DNA from: a virus
DNA: 47,808 nucleotides
Reading direction: 5' to 3' (one strand)
IMG/VR virus record: IMGVR_UViG_3300042453_003633
Span: 1 to 47,808 of that record
The notes beneath the pieces are model-generated. The model was not told the DNA's origin. It saw only the letters and a list, made by a program, of their open reading frames with translations, and searched no databases. The translations under genes and the position numbers were made by a program. Shown one piece after another: positions 35,945 through 43,980 of the stretch; the stretch's first letter is position 1, and each line of letters begins with the position of its first letter.

Positions 35945-36745
35945 ATGACCTATTTGTCTGCTAAGAAAATCTACCCCGGTAACTGGGCAGAGCCCCTGAA
36001 CGGTTGGTACAAGAACATTGATGCCGACTACGCAGGTGTTAATGATGGTTCCAAGGGTGGCCCCACTTCGGTGCTGGCCATCCCTGGCTACCGCTACTTC
36101 CAGCAGCGTGGCTATGTGCCCGTGAACGCTACCTCTGGTGGCGGCGCAATCGGCACCGGCAACGTGATCGTTCCTTCGCCTTACCGCCAGGACGACACCC
36201 GCCCCGACATCACCGGCATGGTGATCTCTGGTAGTGCCACCCTGCCTGCTTATGTGTATCGCGCTACCGTATCCGTGGCTTCTGGCTGGGGCGACGGTCG
36301 TGTGGCTTCCGGTGTGTATGCCGCTACCGGTAACGTGATCAGCTTCTGCCGCGATTCCAGCGGTCCTGTGGCTTCCACAGGCGTTGGTGAATCTGTGGCT
36401 CAGGCCAACCTGGCTTCTACCACCTCCGGCTCCCAGCCCGGCGAAGTCTTCTTCGCTGGTGGCTCGGCTGCTTATAGCACCAACGCTTTCCTCACCGCTA
36501 CCGGTGCTGCTGGCGTTTCCGGTTCCGTGGTGAACTATCAGGTGACTGCCGCTACCACCTTCAAGGTGTTCGCCCGTGGCACCACCACTGGCCTGACCAC
36601 TTCCGGTGGTTTCTACATCTCCAGTGGTGATGCATCTGCCAGTCGCACTGGTTACCTCGTGGTTGAAGTGTGCTACGTCCAGCCGGACGAAGCTCCTGGC
36701 TACGAAGATATCGACGGCTATCTGACCGGTCGCACAGTTAGCTGA
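35945..36745 (+). CDS. Putative capsid decoration / head fibre protein, 266 aa
   Basis: A beta-rich protein full of Gly, Ser, Thr and Ala (GYVPVNATSGGGAIGTGNVI, SGWGDGRVASGVYAATGNVI), following the major capsid gene at once and sharing its strong codon bias. No catalytic motif. Placement, composition and codon use suggest an abundant capsid-surface protein. The N-terminus (MTYLSAKKIYPGNWAEPLNG) is not Gly/Ser-rich and could anchor it to the shell. Confidence 0.6.
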   Translation: MTYLSAKKIYPGNWAEPLNGWYKNIDADYAGVNDGSKGGPTSVLAIPGYRYFQQRGYVPVNATSGGGAIGTGNVIVPSPYRQDDTRPDITGMVISGSATLPAYVYRATVSVASGWGDGRVASGVYAATGNVISFCRDSSGPVASTGVGESVAQANLASTTSGSQPGEVFFAGGSAAYSTNAFLTATGAAGVSGSVVNYQVTAATTFKVFARGTTTGLTTSGGFYISSGDASASRTGYLVVEVCYVQPDEAPGYEDIDGYLTGRTVS

Positions 36746-36757
36746 TTAGGGTAAACT

Positions 36758-36782
36758 AGGACCAGAATATTCTTCTGGTCCT
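36758..36782 (+). promoter_or_regulatory. Hairpin abutting the start of the HhH gene
   Basis: AGGACCAGAA-TATTC-TTCTGGTCCT, a perfect 10-bp stem whose last base is one base before the ATG at 36784. There is no room for a ribosome site. It could act as a weak terminator or as a translation control. Confidence 0.6.
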
Positions 36783-36783
36783 T

Positions 36784-37194
36784 ATGCTCTACCAGCACAG
36801 AAAGACTGGCGCTCGCGTCAAAATTGTAAGTGAATGGGATAACGGCGATTGGTTCATGGTCGAAGATCAGGACGGTCGCCTTTATACCGCTTACAAACAA
36901 GAACTTGAACCTGACGAAGCAGCAACAAAAACTGTTAAAACTCTTCAGGTAAAAGATAAAGCGGCTAAAGAAGAACCTCGGTCTTTCCCGCCCGACAATC
37001 GCCTCAACATTAATGCGGCGACCGCTCAGATGATCGCAGATCACATCAAGGGTATCGGCTTAAAGACAGCGCGTGAGATCAAAGATCTCCAGATGTCCTT
37101 GTCGGGTGAAAGATTCAACAATCTCGAACAGCTGAAGCAAATCAAACGGGTTGATTGGGATTCTGTTTTGGCGGCTGACCTAATCCGCGTCTAA
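36784..37194 (+). CDS. Helix-hairpin-helix protein, 136 aa
   Basis: The C-terminal half, RLNINAATAQMIADHIKGIG then LKTAREIKDLQMSLSGERFN and NLEQLKQIKRVD, is a clear helix-hairpin-helix unit of the ComEA/topoisomerase type ('N-I-N-x-A-T ... G-I-G-x-x-x-A-x-x-I ... F-x-x-x-x-x-L'). HhH units bind DNA backbone without base preference. The N-terminal half is SH3-like (GARVKIVSEWDNGDWFMVED). Between capsid and lysin genes it may sit at the head vertex and hold the DNA end; this is inference. Confidence 0.65.
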   Translation: MLYQHRKTGARVKIVSEWDNGDWFMVEDQDGRLYTAYKQELEPDEAATKTVKTLQVKDKAAKEEPRSFPPDNRLNINAATAQMIADHIKGIGLKTAREIKDLQMSLSGERFNNLEQLKQIKRVDWDSVLAADLIRV

Positions 37195-37211
37195 CACTCA
37201 TCTCCTCCAAG

Positions 37212-37234
37212 CCCCTGGGAAACCAGGGGTTTTT
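37212..37234 (+). terminator. Rho-independent terminator after the capsid operon
   Basis: CCCCTGG-GAAA-CCAGGGG followed by TTTTT, with a TACAAT box right after it (37240-37245), probably a promoter for the next operon. Confidence 0.9.
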
Positions 37235-37260
37235 CGTTTTACAATAAAAAGAAAAAGGAT

Positions 37261-38007
37261 ATGGCTGGCCCAGCAGTATATTTAGGTCGTCAAGGCTCTA
37301 CCGGAGATTCAACCGGTGAACATTTTCATTTCACTTTAAAAAATAAAAAAGGGCAGACAATTCCTTTTTCAACAGCCAGAACAGACGTTGGTCAATATCT
37401 GCAATACCGTTTACCAGGATCCGAAGAATGGGTAAATCTTTATAAGAAAAATCCTGCGGGAGGTTTTACCTCTGCGCCATATATGCAAGCTCCAACCGGG
37501 GGAAGTGCATATGGTATGCGGGAGTCTCATCCTATCCACGGTGATCGACGCATGCACTATGGAGAAGATTACCCTCTTCCCAAAGGAGCGCAGTTGCGTT
37601 TTCTTGGTCAAGGGTCTGTAAGCACGCACGCTGGTCGCGGTGGAGCAGGCAATGTTTCGGTTTTACGTTTGCCCAGCGGTTATGAATTAGAAACCTATCA
37701 CCTCAGCGAACTTCCCCAAGCAGCAACAACGCGCCCTTCTGATACCGTGGAAACTGCAGGTGCTCCCACAGATTCACGGACCGACGATATCTTGAAAGCG
37801 TTTATGTATGGCACACAACTTCAAAATAAAAAAGAAGAGGTGGCGGGTCCTTCTTTGCAAGATACGTTAAAAGGGCAAATTGTTGGTGGATTACTTTCCC
37901 AGGCCTTAAATCCCATGGGGTTTTTAGATTCCTATCGTGGAGGTAATCCCTTCCTCTCGGGTAAAACTGCAGCTACCTCTGATTACCTGGGCGGACTTTT
38001 TGGTTGA
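37261..38007 (+). CDS. M23-like peptidase, virion-associated or lysis enzyme
   Basis: A 248-residue protein. The M23 zinc-binding motif HxGxD appears as MHYGEDY (H99-D103), followed by PKGAQLRFLGQG and, later, YELETYHLSEL (H147), matching the usual 'Y-x-HLS' second site. An early GEHFHFTLKNKK may contribute further His. M23 enzymes cut peptide cross-links of peptidoglycan. The C-terminus (LQDTLKGQIVGGLLSQALNP) resembles that of the GH104 lysin at 39552, which suggests a shared docking tail. No signal peptide. Confidence 0.65.
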   Translation: MAGPAVYLGRQGSTGDSTGEHFHFTLKNKKGQTIPFSTARTDVGQYLQYRLPGSEEWVNLYKKNPAGGFTSAPYMQAPTGGSAYGMRESHPIHGDRRMHYGEDYPLPKGAQLRFLGQGSVSTHAGRGGAGNVSVLRLPSGYELETYHLSELPQAATTRPSDTVETAGAPTDSRTDDILKAFMYGTQLQNKKEEVAGPSLQDTLKGQIVGGLLSQALNPMGFLDSYRGGNPFLSGKTAATSDYLGGLFG

Positions 38008-38046
38008 TTACTTGCTTTTATAATTAAAAGATAAGGAGAAATAGAA

Positions 38047-38508
38047 GTGCGGCTCTCTGACTTCGACAAAAGTAGAGTCAGGTATCACCTGGGGTATTTC
38101 ACGGTTTCTGTTCCTGCGGGTGATTACGCTCGTCTAGAAGAAGCAATGAATACCGTCCCGGATTCATACTTCTATGACAAAATCACAATCCAGATCGGTC
38201 GTTGCGATACCGCTGAAAAGAAAACAGAAGTTGCAACTTCTCCTTCGACGCGGTTAGAAAGCATTGCCGGTGACGTGGATCGTACGATTCGCTCCAGCAA
38301 CGCCAAGGAAGCACTGAAGGTTTGGGACGAGATTTATCTCTACGAAACAAATCGTCTTGCTGGTATTCTTTACGTTCCCAACTACAAGGATCCTTTCCAG
38401 GCTCGTTATCGTTACGAACGTTCTGGTGCTGAATTTATTCAAGCACTTCCAGGCCCCGCTGATACTGCTGTGGGCTCCCGTATTTATCTACATGAGGTTT
38501 GGCGCTGA
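38047..38508 (+). CDS. Hypothetical head/tail-joining candidate, 153 aa
   Basis: GTG start with an AAGGAG site and a TATAATTAA box 22 bases upstream. The product has GYFTVSVPAGDYARLEEAMN, a central SPSTRLESIAGDVDRTIRSS and a C-terminal YVPNYKDPFQARYRYERSGA. Length and place would suit an adaptor, but no motif confirms it. It overlaps the next gene by one base (TGATG). Confidence 0.5.
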   Translation: MRLSDFDKSRVRYHLGYFTVSVPAGDYARLEEAMNTVPDSYFYDKITIQIGRCDTAEKKTEVATSPSTRLESIAGDVDRTIRSSNAKEALKVWDEIYLYETNRLAGILYVPNYKDPFQARYRYERSGAEFIQALPGPADTAVGSRIYLHEVWR

Positions 38509-39335
38509 TGTTTTTACTAAATAAAATTCTTCCTCCGCCTCTAACAAATCCCTTTTTCCCAAGCCCTGGTGCGGCGTTGGATGCCGTTACTGCCCCAGTG
38601 CGGAATGTGCATGGTATACCTGGCAGTTATGAATTTGTTGAGCAGGCGTTACGCAGTTTAATCGGTGGTAAAGCACCTCAAAGTAAACGAGCAATGGCAG
38701 AGGATGCCGCAAAGACTGGAATGTGGGGTAAATATGGTGCAGAAAAAGAACCCTTCAAGGTTCCTTCTATGGGAGAATCAGGGCTTAGCAATACGGCTTT
38801 AAGCAGTGCATCTGCGCCGAACGAACGCGCTTATCTGGAAGAAAAGCGTCGTGCTACCCAGTTAGCAGAACAAGATCAACTCTCTAAAAAATATAAGGTT
38901 GCTGATTTAACAAAGGCTTATAACACTGCCGCCACTCCCGAAGAAAAAGAAAAGATCGGCCTGCAGATTTGGGCCACAACAAATCCTCGTTTGGCAGAAA
39001 GACTGAAGCCGGGTCAACTTGGCTATACAGAAGCACAAACTGCAATCCAGGCTCAAAGTCCACTAGGCGCTTTTACACAAGCGACAGGCGATATGCAGTA
39101 TGCCGAGAAAATGAATTTTGGCTTGGCTTCTCCCACCGGAGCACCAGCATTTAATTTAAAGACTCCGCTCAGCGGTGTTCCTGTGCCGCCGGTTGATCAA
39201 GTTGGCATCTCAGAAGCATTTACGAAGGGTGCTGTTCCTGTTACCGATGCGTTTAAAGCCGGAGCATTTAAGCCTGATCTAAGCCAGACACAGCTGGCGC
39301 TATTAAAACAAGCTTTTGAGCGTGGGTTAAAATAA
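38508..39335 (+). CDS. Hypothetical virion-block protein, 275 aa
   Basis: The ATG at 38508 is used (MFLLNKILPPPLTNPFFPSP). The rest is helical and polar (EEKRRATQLAEQDQLSKKYK, ADLTKAYNTAATPEEKEKIG, LQIWATTNPRLAERLKPGQL) with a Pro-rich middle and a helical C-terminus PDLSQTQLALLKQAFERGLK. It precedes the lysin gene. Not recognised. Confidence 0.55.
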   Translation: MFLLNKILPPPLTNPFFPSPGAALDAVTAPVRNVHGIPGSYEFVEQALRSLIGGKAPQSKRAMAEDAAKTGMWGKYGAEKEPFKVPSMGESGLSNTALSSASAPNERAYLEEKRRATQLAEQDQLSKKYKVADLTKAYNTAATPEEKEKIGLQIWATTNPRLAERLKPGQLGYTEAQTAIQAQSPLGAFTQATGDMQYAEKMNFGLASPTGAPAFNLKTPLSGVPVPPVDQVGISEAFTKGAVPVTDAFKAGAFKPDLSQTQLALLKQAFERGLK

Positions 39336-39370
39336 GTAACTGGCTTCGTTTTTACGTGTAAGCCCAGCCG

Positions 39371-39404
39371 ACTGGACACAGATCTTTGATCTACGGGGGC
39401 CAGT
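39371..39404 (+). promoter_or_regulatory. Intergenic hairpin
   Basis: ACTGG...CCAGT encloses an inner AGATC-TTT-GATCT stem. It lies in the 216-base gap between 39335 and 39552; nothing else but the small frame at 39422 was seen there. Confidence 0.4.
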
Positions 39405-39421
39405 GTTGTTGCATTAATCCA

Positions 39422-39538
39422 ATGATTCTTTGTCCTAATTTTGTTAAACGACTTGCGGCTACTGTAAGCCTGGTTGCCTCTGTACAAACCGTGTTTACCC
39501 CTGGCCTCAAAGCGGAATCAAATTGGGTAGGAGAATAA
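39422..39538 (+). CDS. Possible secreted small peptide, 38 aa
   Basis: A short frame (MILCPNFVKRLAATVSLVAS start) with a basic residue pair, a hydrophobic core and a likely signal-peptide-style region, ending VFTPGLKAESNWVGE. It ends just before the AAGGAG site of the lysin gene. Both start and function are uncertain; there is no good ribosome site of its own. Confidence 0.3.
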   Translation: MILCPNFVKRLAATVSLVASVQTVFTPGLKAESNWVGE

Positions 39539-39551
39539 GGAGAAAATCACG

Positions 39552-40253
39552 ATGTCTGGTGAACGCCAAATTCTTGAACAATGGGCAAAGCGTAATCCCG
39601 GTCTTTATGAGGGACTAAAGCAGGCCGTTGCTGGCGCCGAAGGAACAATCCTTGGCGGAAAACCGGGATATAACGTCATGTTTGGCGGCGGCAGATTTAA
39701 GGATTTTTCTCGTCACCCGGACAGAGTTGTTCGCTCAGGTGGATACGCAAGTGCCGCAGCTGGCGCGTATCAATTCATGCCGGGAACTTGGCAGGGAGCT
39801 CAACAAAGCCTTGGCCTTTCGGACTTCGGTCCGCAGTCCCAGGACTTGGCAATGCTTAAGCTGGCAAGAGATCGCCTCAAGCCTATTGGTGGCCTGGCTG
39901 CAATCACCAAGTCAAATGCATTAACACCTGAGATCCAAGCTGCTTTGGCGCCCGAATGGGCTTCATTCCCAACTCAAAGTGGCAGCAGCTATTACGGACA
40001 ACCAGTCAAGAAAGCAGAAGAAATTCAACGCTTTTTTGAACAAGGTCGTCAGCGCGGTTCTCAAGTTACTGCTACTTCACCGGCGGCTCCTCAGCGTTCT
40101 GTAGAAGATATCTTGTCTTCCGTTTTGACAGGCGCTCAGAAACCTGGTCTTGAAGAAACAAATAAGAAGGCAACGTCTCTTGTAGACACAATCAAGGGAT
40201 CTCTTATCCAATCCTTGGTTGCGCCTCTTATTAATCCCCTGGGCATGCTCTAA
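39552..40253 (+). CDS. Lambda-R-type endolysin (GH104) with C-terminal extension
   Basis: A 233-residue enzyme. Residues 25-150 closely follow lambda endolysin: AGAEGT (catalytic E30), GYNVMFGGGRFKDFSRHPDR, AGAYQFMPGTWQ, LGLSDFGPQSQDLAMLKLAR, and WASFP...YGQPVKKAEEIQRFF. This family breaks glycan strands by lytic transglycosylation. A C-terminal extension after residue 160 ends in TSLVDTIKGSLIQSLVAPLI then NPLGML, resembling the M23 protein's tail. There is no signal peptide. It overlaps the next gene by one base, among virion genes, so a virion-borne enzyme is as likely as a cytosolic endolysin. Confidence 0.8.
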   Translation: MSGERQILEQWAKRNPGLYEGLKQAVAGAEGTILGGKPGYNVMFGGGRFKDFSRHPDRVVRSGGYASAAAGAYQFMPGTWQGAQQSLGLSDFGPQSQDLAMLKLARDRLKPIGGLAAITKSNALTPEIQAALAPEWASFPTQSGSSYYGQPVKKAEEIQRFFEQGRQRGSQVTATSPAAPQRSVEDILSSVLTGAQKPGLEETNKKATSLVDTIKGSLIQSLVAPLINPLGML

Positions 40254-40519
40254 TGGCGCGTTTTTCTGAATACTTAGACGCAAATTATCTTCCCGGGGAA
40301 GTTTATTCAGCGGGGCTTAGCGAATATCGCGACCGTCCCCAAGAGGTTGCTGATTATTTGGCACAGAAGAGATTTAAATTTAGCCCTGACGCAGAAGACG
40401 GCACTTACTTTCAAACCTTCTTGGCTCTGCAAAATAATCCAGAAGCCTTGTTTGAAAGCAAAATGCGTCTTCCAAAAAACTTTGAAACGTTTATGGCGTT
40501 ATCGGGTCGCGGAACCTAA
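40253..40519 (+). CDS. Hypothetical protein, 88 aa
   Basis: ATG at 40253 shares a base with the lysin stop (TAATG). MARFSEYLDANYLPGEVYSA then YRDRPQEVADYLAQKRFKFS is a small aromatic, charged protein. Not recognised; co-translation suggests a link with the lysin or with its virion placement. Confidence 0.6.
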   Translation: MARFSEYLDANYLPGEVYSAGLSEYRDRPQEVADYLAQKRFKFSPDAEDGTYFQTFLALQNNPEALFESKMRLPKNFETFMALSGRGT

Positions 40520-40551
40520 CGCTATAATTAACAAAAAAGCGGTGTAAAAAC

Positions 40552-41331
40552 GTGTCGAGTACTGCAACTAATAAGCAGCCTCTGCTTGTAGACAGGCCTT
40601 TGTTTGACTCTGTGCGTGTCACAACGCAGACAGTTGGCAGCGCGGCCTCCAACACATTGTTTGTGCAGGGTGGTCAAGCGCCTTCCGTGCTCGTCGACAT
40701 GGATGCATCTCTAAGCGAAGATAATAACAATGGCGGTGTTGTGGATTCTATTACGATTGTCCGCAATGATTTTCATCGTCCCGCTGATTACACTGTTAAC
40801 GCTGCAACGTCTGGCACCGTCATCTCGTTGATTAGCGGACAGATTGTCTACGTATCCTCCGCCACTGTTGTTGGCACAGCCCCCGCAAGTGGCGTCGGTT
40901 ACTACACCTACACCGGTGCAGCCACACTGACGGGCGTCAACACTGCACTGCTTTACTCTGGCGGCACCGCAACAGGCTTCACCTATAACGGTGTTAACTA
41001 CGGCTACAAGCCCTCCGTAACTTTTGCGTTCTACCACACGCGTGGTACCACGACTCCGATTCCGGCTTCTGGTGATTACAGGCTACTGTTCGCAAAAACT
41101 GTCCCTGCCGATAGCGGCGTGGTCGACTGTTCGGACGTAATGCCCCAGCTGGCCACCCCCGTTGTTCAAGCAGGCAACACCAACGGTCTTGGCGCCACAG
41201 CTCCTCTGCGTAATAAGGGTTTTTACCTGGAGCGTGGCGACCGCATTTACGTTGGCGTGTTCCCCGACGGCCCCAATGTTTCCGGGTATATTCCTGGTGC
41301 TCACGTGATTGCAGAAGGCGGCTTCTTCTGA
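40552..41331 (+). CDS. Beta-rich structural protein, 259 aa
   Basis: GTG start with a TATAATTAA box 23 bases upstream. The protein is rich in Gly, Thr, Val and Ala (ISGQIVYVSSATVVGTAPAS context) and ends GDRIYVGVFPDGPNVSGYIP. Composition and length fit a tail or capsid surface protein. Codon bias is moderate to strong, so it is probably abundant. Not recognised. Confidence 0.6.
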   Translation: MSSTATNKQPLLVDRPLFDSVRVTTQTVGSAASNTLFVQGGQAPSVLVDMDASLSEDNNNGGVVDSITIVRNDFHRPADYTVNAATSGTVISLISGQIVYVSSATVVGTAPASGVGYYTYTGAATLTGVNTALLYSGGTATGFTYNGVNYGYKPSVTFAFYHTRGTTTPIPASGDYRLLFAKTVPADSGVVDCSDVMPQLATPVVQAGNTNGLGATAPLRNKGFYLERGDRIYVGVFPDGPNVSGYIPGAHVIAEGGFF

Positions 41332-41333
41332 TC

Positions 41334-42902
41334 ATGGCGAAAAAGAGTGGTAATTCCTTTGGCGAGTTCGCCAGGACCACGATTTTCGAACCTAAAAACG
41401 TACAACCAATCAGGACAGAATTTTCTAAAGGATCTGTTCCTGATTCGATCTATTCGTCTAACCGGGAGTCTGCTTGGTCGCGCTGGCGGCGCGGCTTTGA
41501 AATTTACTGCAATACAAGCGTCAACAAGAACTACAGCTATCCATTTGATTATTTCATTCCCCTCCCTCCAGGGACCACTGTTGCCCCTGGCGCTAATCCC
41601 CCCAAGATCCCAGGAATCTTTCAGGGCTTTCCGACAAACAACAAGGATATGTGCATGCACTGGGCCGGAGTGCGTGTTGCGGGAAGTTTGCGGTTTGATA
41701 ATGTCCGCGACAAAGATGGTGATCCGTCTCCAATCTTGTCTGTCACCGAAGATGAAGACTATTGGTACGTGACCATAAGCGGAGATTGGAGCCCTGCCAC
41801 TCCATTGCCTGCTCCTTTGTTTATTCCACCCGTTGGACCAATCCCCAAGCAGTATCCAATCAACGGTGAGATTCTTGAGGATCGCATTGTTTCAGTCGGC
41901 GGGACGCCCATTACAAAAGACACGATTGATCCAACAACACAAAAGCGATACGGCTATGTACAAGCCGTTTTGGTATCAACGAACGAGGCCACAGGCGTCT
42001 TAAAACTACAGAAGCAAGGCTCCGTGGAAGCTACACCTGACGGTGTATTCCGTACTCCGGCTACCCGCCCACCTTCCGTGGGCCGTTACTTGATGACAGG
42101 TACGCGTTATTGCTGTTCCTGCCAGGACTTCACGCGTCGTGATTACGCATACATGATGGAGTTGGGAAGCAACAATAAAAAGGTATTCCCACGAACCAAC
42201 GTTTCTGTTATCAAGCCTGGTCGATATGAAGTCATGACGCTCCGTGGTGTGGTCGATAACAGTGCAATGACCAGTGCAACGGTCAACCGAAATATGCGCG
42301 TGGTTTCACCATCACCTGAATATAACGTTCCTCCGACAGTCACTCCAAATACATCAACTGATCCACGAGCACTCAGGGATAATCCTGGCGTGTTTCGAGA
42401 TTTTGGTAAAACATTCCTTCGCAACACACCGCTTCCTTCACTGGAAGGTGCAAGGGCAGAAGGCATGCCGCTATACGAAGACTACACCACATCGTTAAAT
42501 CCAGATGGTTCACACACCATCACATCTTTGACAGACTTTTGGACGCCGCTTCTTGATGAACTCCGTTATTGCAAACATATTTATGCAATGAAGTTTATGG
42601 AGAACGTCTTCCCCCCTGAGCCTTCTGACTTGCCGGTCGAGATGGGAAGCATCGTGGAATGGGAGCAAAAACTAGTGGAGGACACCATAAAAGAAAATGA
42701 AACATCAGCGTATCGATTGACCGAGCGCGGCTTATCAATCATGGATGTTCCTCCGTATAACTGCCAGGCACCAATGATGATGCCGATGATGCAGAAGTTA
42801 TTTAATGTGCCGTCTACATTTGTATTGATGTCTGGTTTTAGGATGTATGACAAGAACGGTGAGCAATACAATCCGTCAACAGGAGGTCGCCCGGGGGTCT
42901 AA
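41334..42902 (+). CDS. Large structural protein, 522 aa
   Basis: Starts two bases after the previous stop. The N-terminal region (RESAWSRWRRGFEIYCNTSV, YPFDYFIPLPPGTTVAPGAN) is followed by a beta-rich centre, a Cys cluster YCCSCQDFTRRDY near residue 260 that could bind metal, and a mainly helical C-terminus with Met-rich CQAPMMMPMMQKLF. Placement suggests a tail or neck component. The name cannot be given from motifs. Confidence 0.6.
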   Translation: MAKKSGNSFGEFARTTIFEPKNVQPIRTEFSKGSVPDSIYSSNRESAWSRWRRGFEIYCNTSVNKNYSYPFDYFIPLPPGTTVAPGANPPKIPGIFQGFPTNNKDMCMHWAGVRVAGSLRFDNVRDKDGDPSPILSVTEDEDYWYVTISGDWSPATPLPAPLFIPPVGPIPKQYPINGEILEDRIVSVGGTPITKDTIDPTTQKRYGYVQAVLVSTNEATGVLKLQKQGSVEATPDGVFRTPATRPPSVGRYLMTGTRYCCSCQDFTRRDYAYMMELGSNNKKVFPRTNVSVIKPGRYEVMTLRGVVDNSAMTSATVNRNMRVVSPSPEYNVPPTVTPNTSTDPRALRDNPGVFRDFGKTFLRNTPLPSLEGARAEGMPLYEDYTTSLNPDGSHTITSLTDFWTPLLDELRYCKHIYAMKFMENVFPPEPSDLPVEMGSIVEWEQKLVEDTIKENETSAYRLTERGLSIMDVPPYNCQAPMMMPMMQKLFNVPSTFVLMSGFRMYDKNGEQYNPSTGGRPGV

Positions 42903-43123
42903 TGTCTAACTTTGGAGATATCGTCGACGGAACTTTTATTCTTTCAGAAGAACAAGTTGATATTCGGAAATACGGCTTGAGTGAAATTCAAGCCAGTGGC
43001 ATTCCTACTGTTTATCACGTAGGAGATGTGATTAATTTGCCTTATGCTTCTGGAGAAATTTCCACAATGGAAGCAATTGGCCTGGCGTGGTATGCCTTTG
43101 CAAGTGGAATAACACCTTCTTAA
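42902..43123 (+). CDS. Hypothetical protein, 73 aa
   Basis: ATG at 42902 shares a base with the upstream stop (TAATG). MSNFGDIVDGTFILSEEQVD then YGLSEIQASGIPTVYHVGDV is an acidic beta-rich protein; not recognised. It closes this operon, as a terminator-like hairpin follows. Confidence 0.6.
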   Translation: MSNFGDIVDGTFILSEEQVDIRKYGLSEIQASGIPTVYHVGDVINLPYASGEISTMEAIGLAWYAFASGITPS

Positions 43124-43157
43124 GTGTTACAAATTCTTAATAATGTATACTTATATT

Positions 43158-43192
43158 AAGTCTCACGAGACTTATTAAGGCTTTTCTTTTTC
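43158..43192 (+). terminator. Terminator-like hairpin after the structural operon
   Basis: AAGTCTC-AC-GAGACTT (43158-43173), then a T-rich stretch CTTTTCTTTTTC after eight bases. The spacing to the T-run is longer than ideal. Confidence 0.5.
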
Positions 43193-43248
43193 CCTAGCGC
43201 CCTGGATAAGTCGACTGTTATGGTCGGGCCATCCAGTACACCTCAACC

Positions 43249-43671
43249 ATGTCACAGCACCCGCCTGTTGATCAGCGGATTGTGGATGAGTACTTTCAGC
43301 TGATCTCAAATCGAAAAACAAAAGACGTAGCCTGGCTTTACGGAATGGTTGCAACCTTTGGTCTAAAGCCAGAGGATTTAAGTGGATTCTCCTGGGGACC
43401 AGGGGGAACAATCTATACGACCAGTCGAAAGCGTTCTGTTTCCCCATTGCATCCACAGTGGGTTGTTTTATTTGGACTAAAAGAAAAAGAGCCTTGCGTT
43501 CAGCAAGACTCTTGGCAGTCCCTTTGTTCGTCTCTGTATCGTTCAATGGCATATCAAGACATTGCCTTGAACGTCACTGATTTGATGTTGGCACATCGCC
43601 TACGCAAGGGCCATTACCAGCGCTTTAAGCAGACACTGGCAGCTCCCCGCTCTTTCGCAGCTGTTTCCTAA
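43249..43671 (+). CDS. Tyrosine-recombinase-like fragment, 140 aa
   Basis: VAWLYGMVATFGLKPEDLSG, then FSWGPGGTIYTTSRKRSVSP and LHPQWVVLFGLKEKEP, follows the first half of a tyrosine recombinase catalytic domain ('T-G-L-R-x-x-E-L ... i-x-v-x-x-K-x-x-x-R-x-v-P-l'). The first catalytic Arg of GLR is Lys here, and no HxxR or Tyr nucleophile is recognisable, so it should be inactive. The usual N-terminal arm-binding domain is missing. A leader CACCTCAACC precedes the ATG. It converges with an excisionase-like gene, overlapping by 47 bases. Confidence 0.5.
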   Translation: MSQHPPVDQRIVDEYFQLISNRKTKDVAWLYGMVATFGLKPEDLSGFSWGPGGTIYTTSRKRSVSPLHPQWVVLFGLKEKEPCVQQDSWQSLCSSLYRSMAYQDIALNVTDLMLAHRLRKGHYQRFKQTLAAPRSFAAVS

Positions 43672-43843
43672 CCGCTTCCACGTTCCAGCGGTAACCGTCA
43701 CGTGAACGGGTTTCTGGGAACGCGGCGAAATGCGGACCCAACTTGAGGGTTCCGTTGTCGCGGTATTTGAAGAGGGTTTGACGGTCAATGCCGAGGAGTT
43801 CTTCGGCACGTTGAACGGGGACCCAGCCCCTGACTTTGGTCAT
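43625..43843 (-). CDS. Excisionase-like / MerR-type HTH protein, 72 aa
   Basis: VPVQRAEELLGIDRQTLFKY then RDNGTLKLGPHFAAFPETRS and DGYRWNVEAVRKQLRK has the winged HTH of excisionases and MerR-like regulators ('A-x-x-L-G-[IV]-x-x-x-T-L-x-x-Y/W-R-x-x-G-x-L'). It is leftward, against the neighbours. A -35/-10 pair (TTGACA, TACCTT) lies within an inverted repeat AAGGTATC...GATACCTT upstream of its ATG, which suggests autoregulation. Confidence 0.7.
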   Translation of the reverse strand: MTKVRGWVPVQRAEELLGIDRQTLFKYRDNGTLKLGPHFAAFPETRSRDGYRWNVEAVRKQLRKSGELPVSA

Positions 43844-43868
43844 GGCGCGAGAAGACGCGTGCTTTCAT

Positions 43869-43913
43869 AAGGTATCCGCCTTGTTCGATCTGTCAAGACT
43901 CTTAAGATACCTT
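43869..43913 (-). promoter_or_regulatory. Promoter and inverted repeat upstream of the HTH gene
   Basis: Minus strand: AAGGTATC, TTGACA (43891-43896), 16-base spacer, then GATACCTT containing the -10-like TACCTT (43869-43874). The arms AAGGTATC and GATACCTT could be operator half-sites. Confidence 0.5.
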
Positions 43914-43980
43914 TTATCTTTTTGTTGTGGTTGGATACAAATGTGGGGAAATTAAAATTAGATAACGGCAACTAAAGAGC

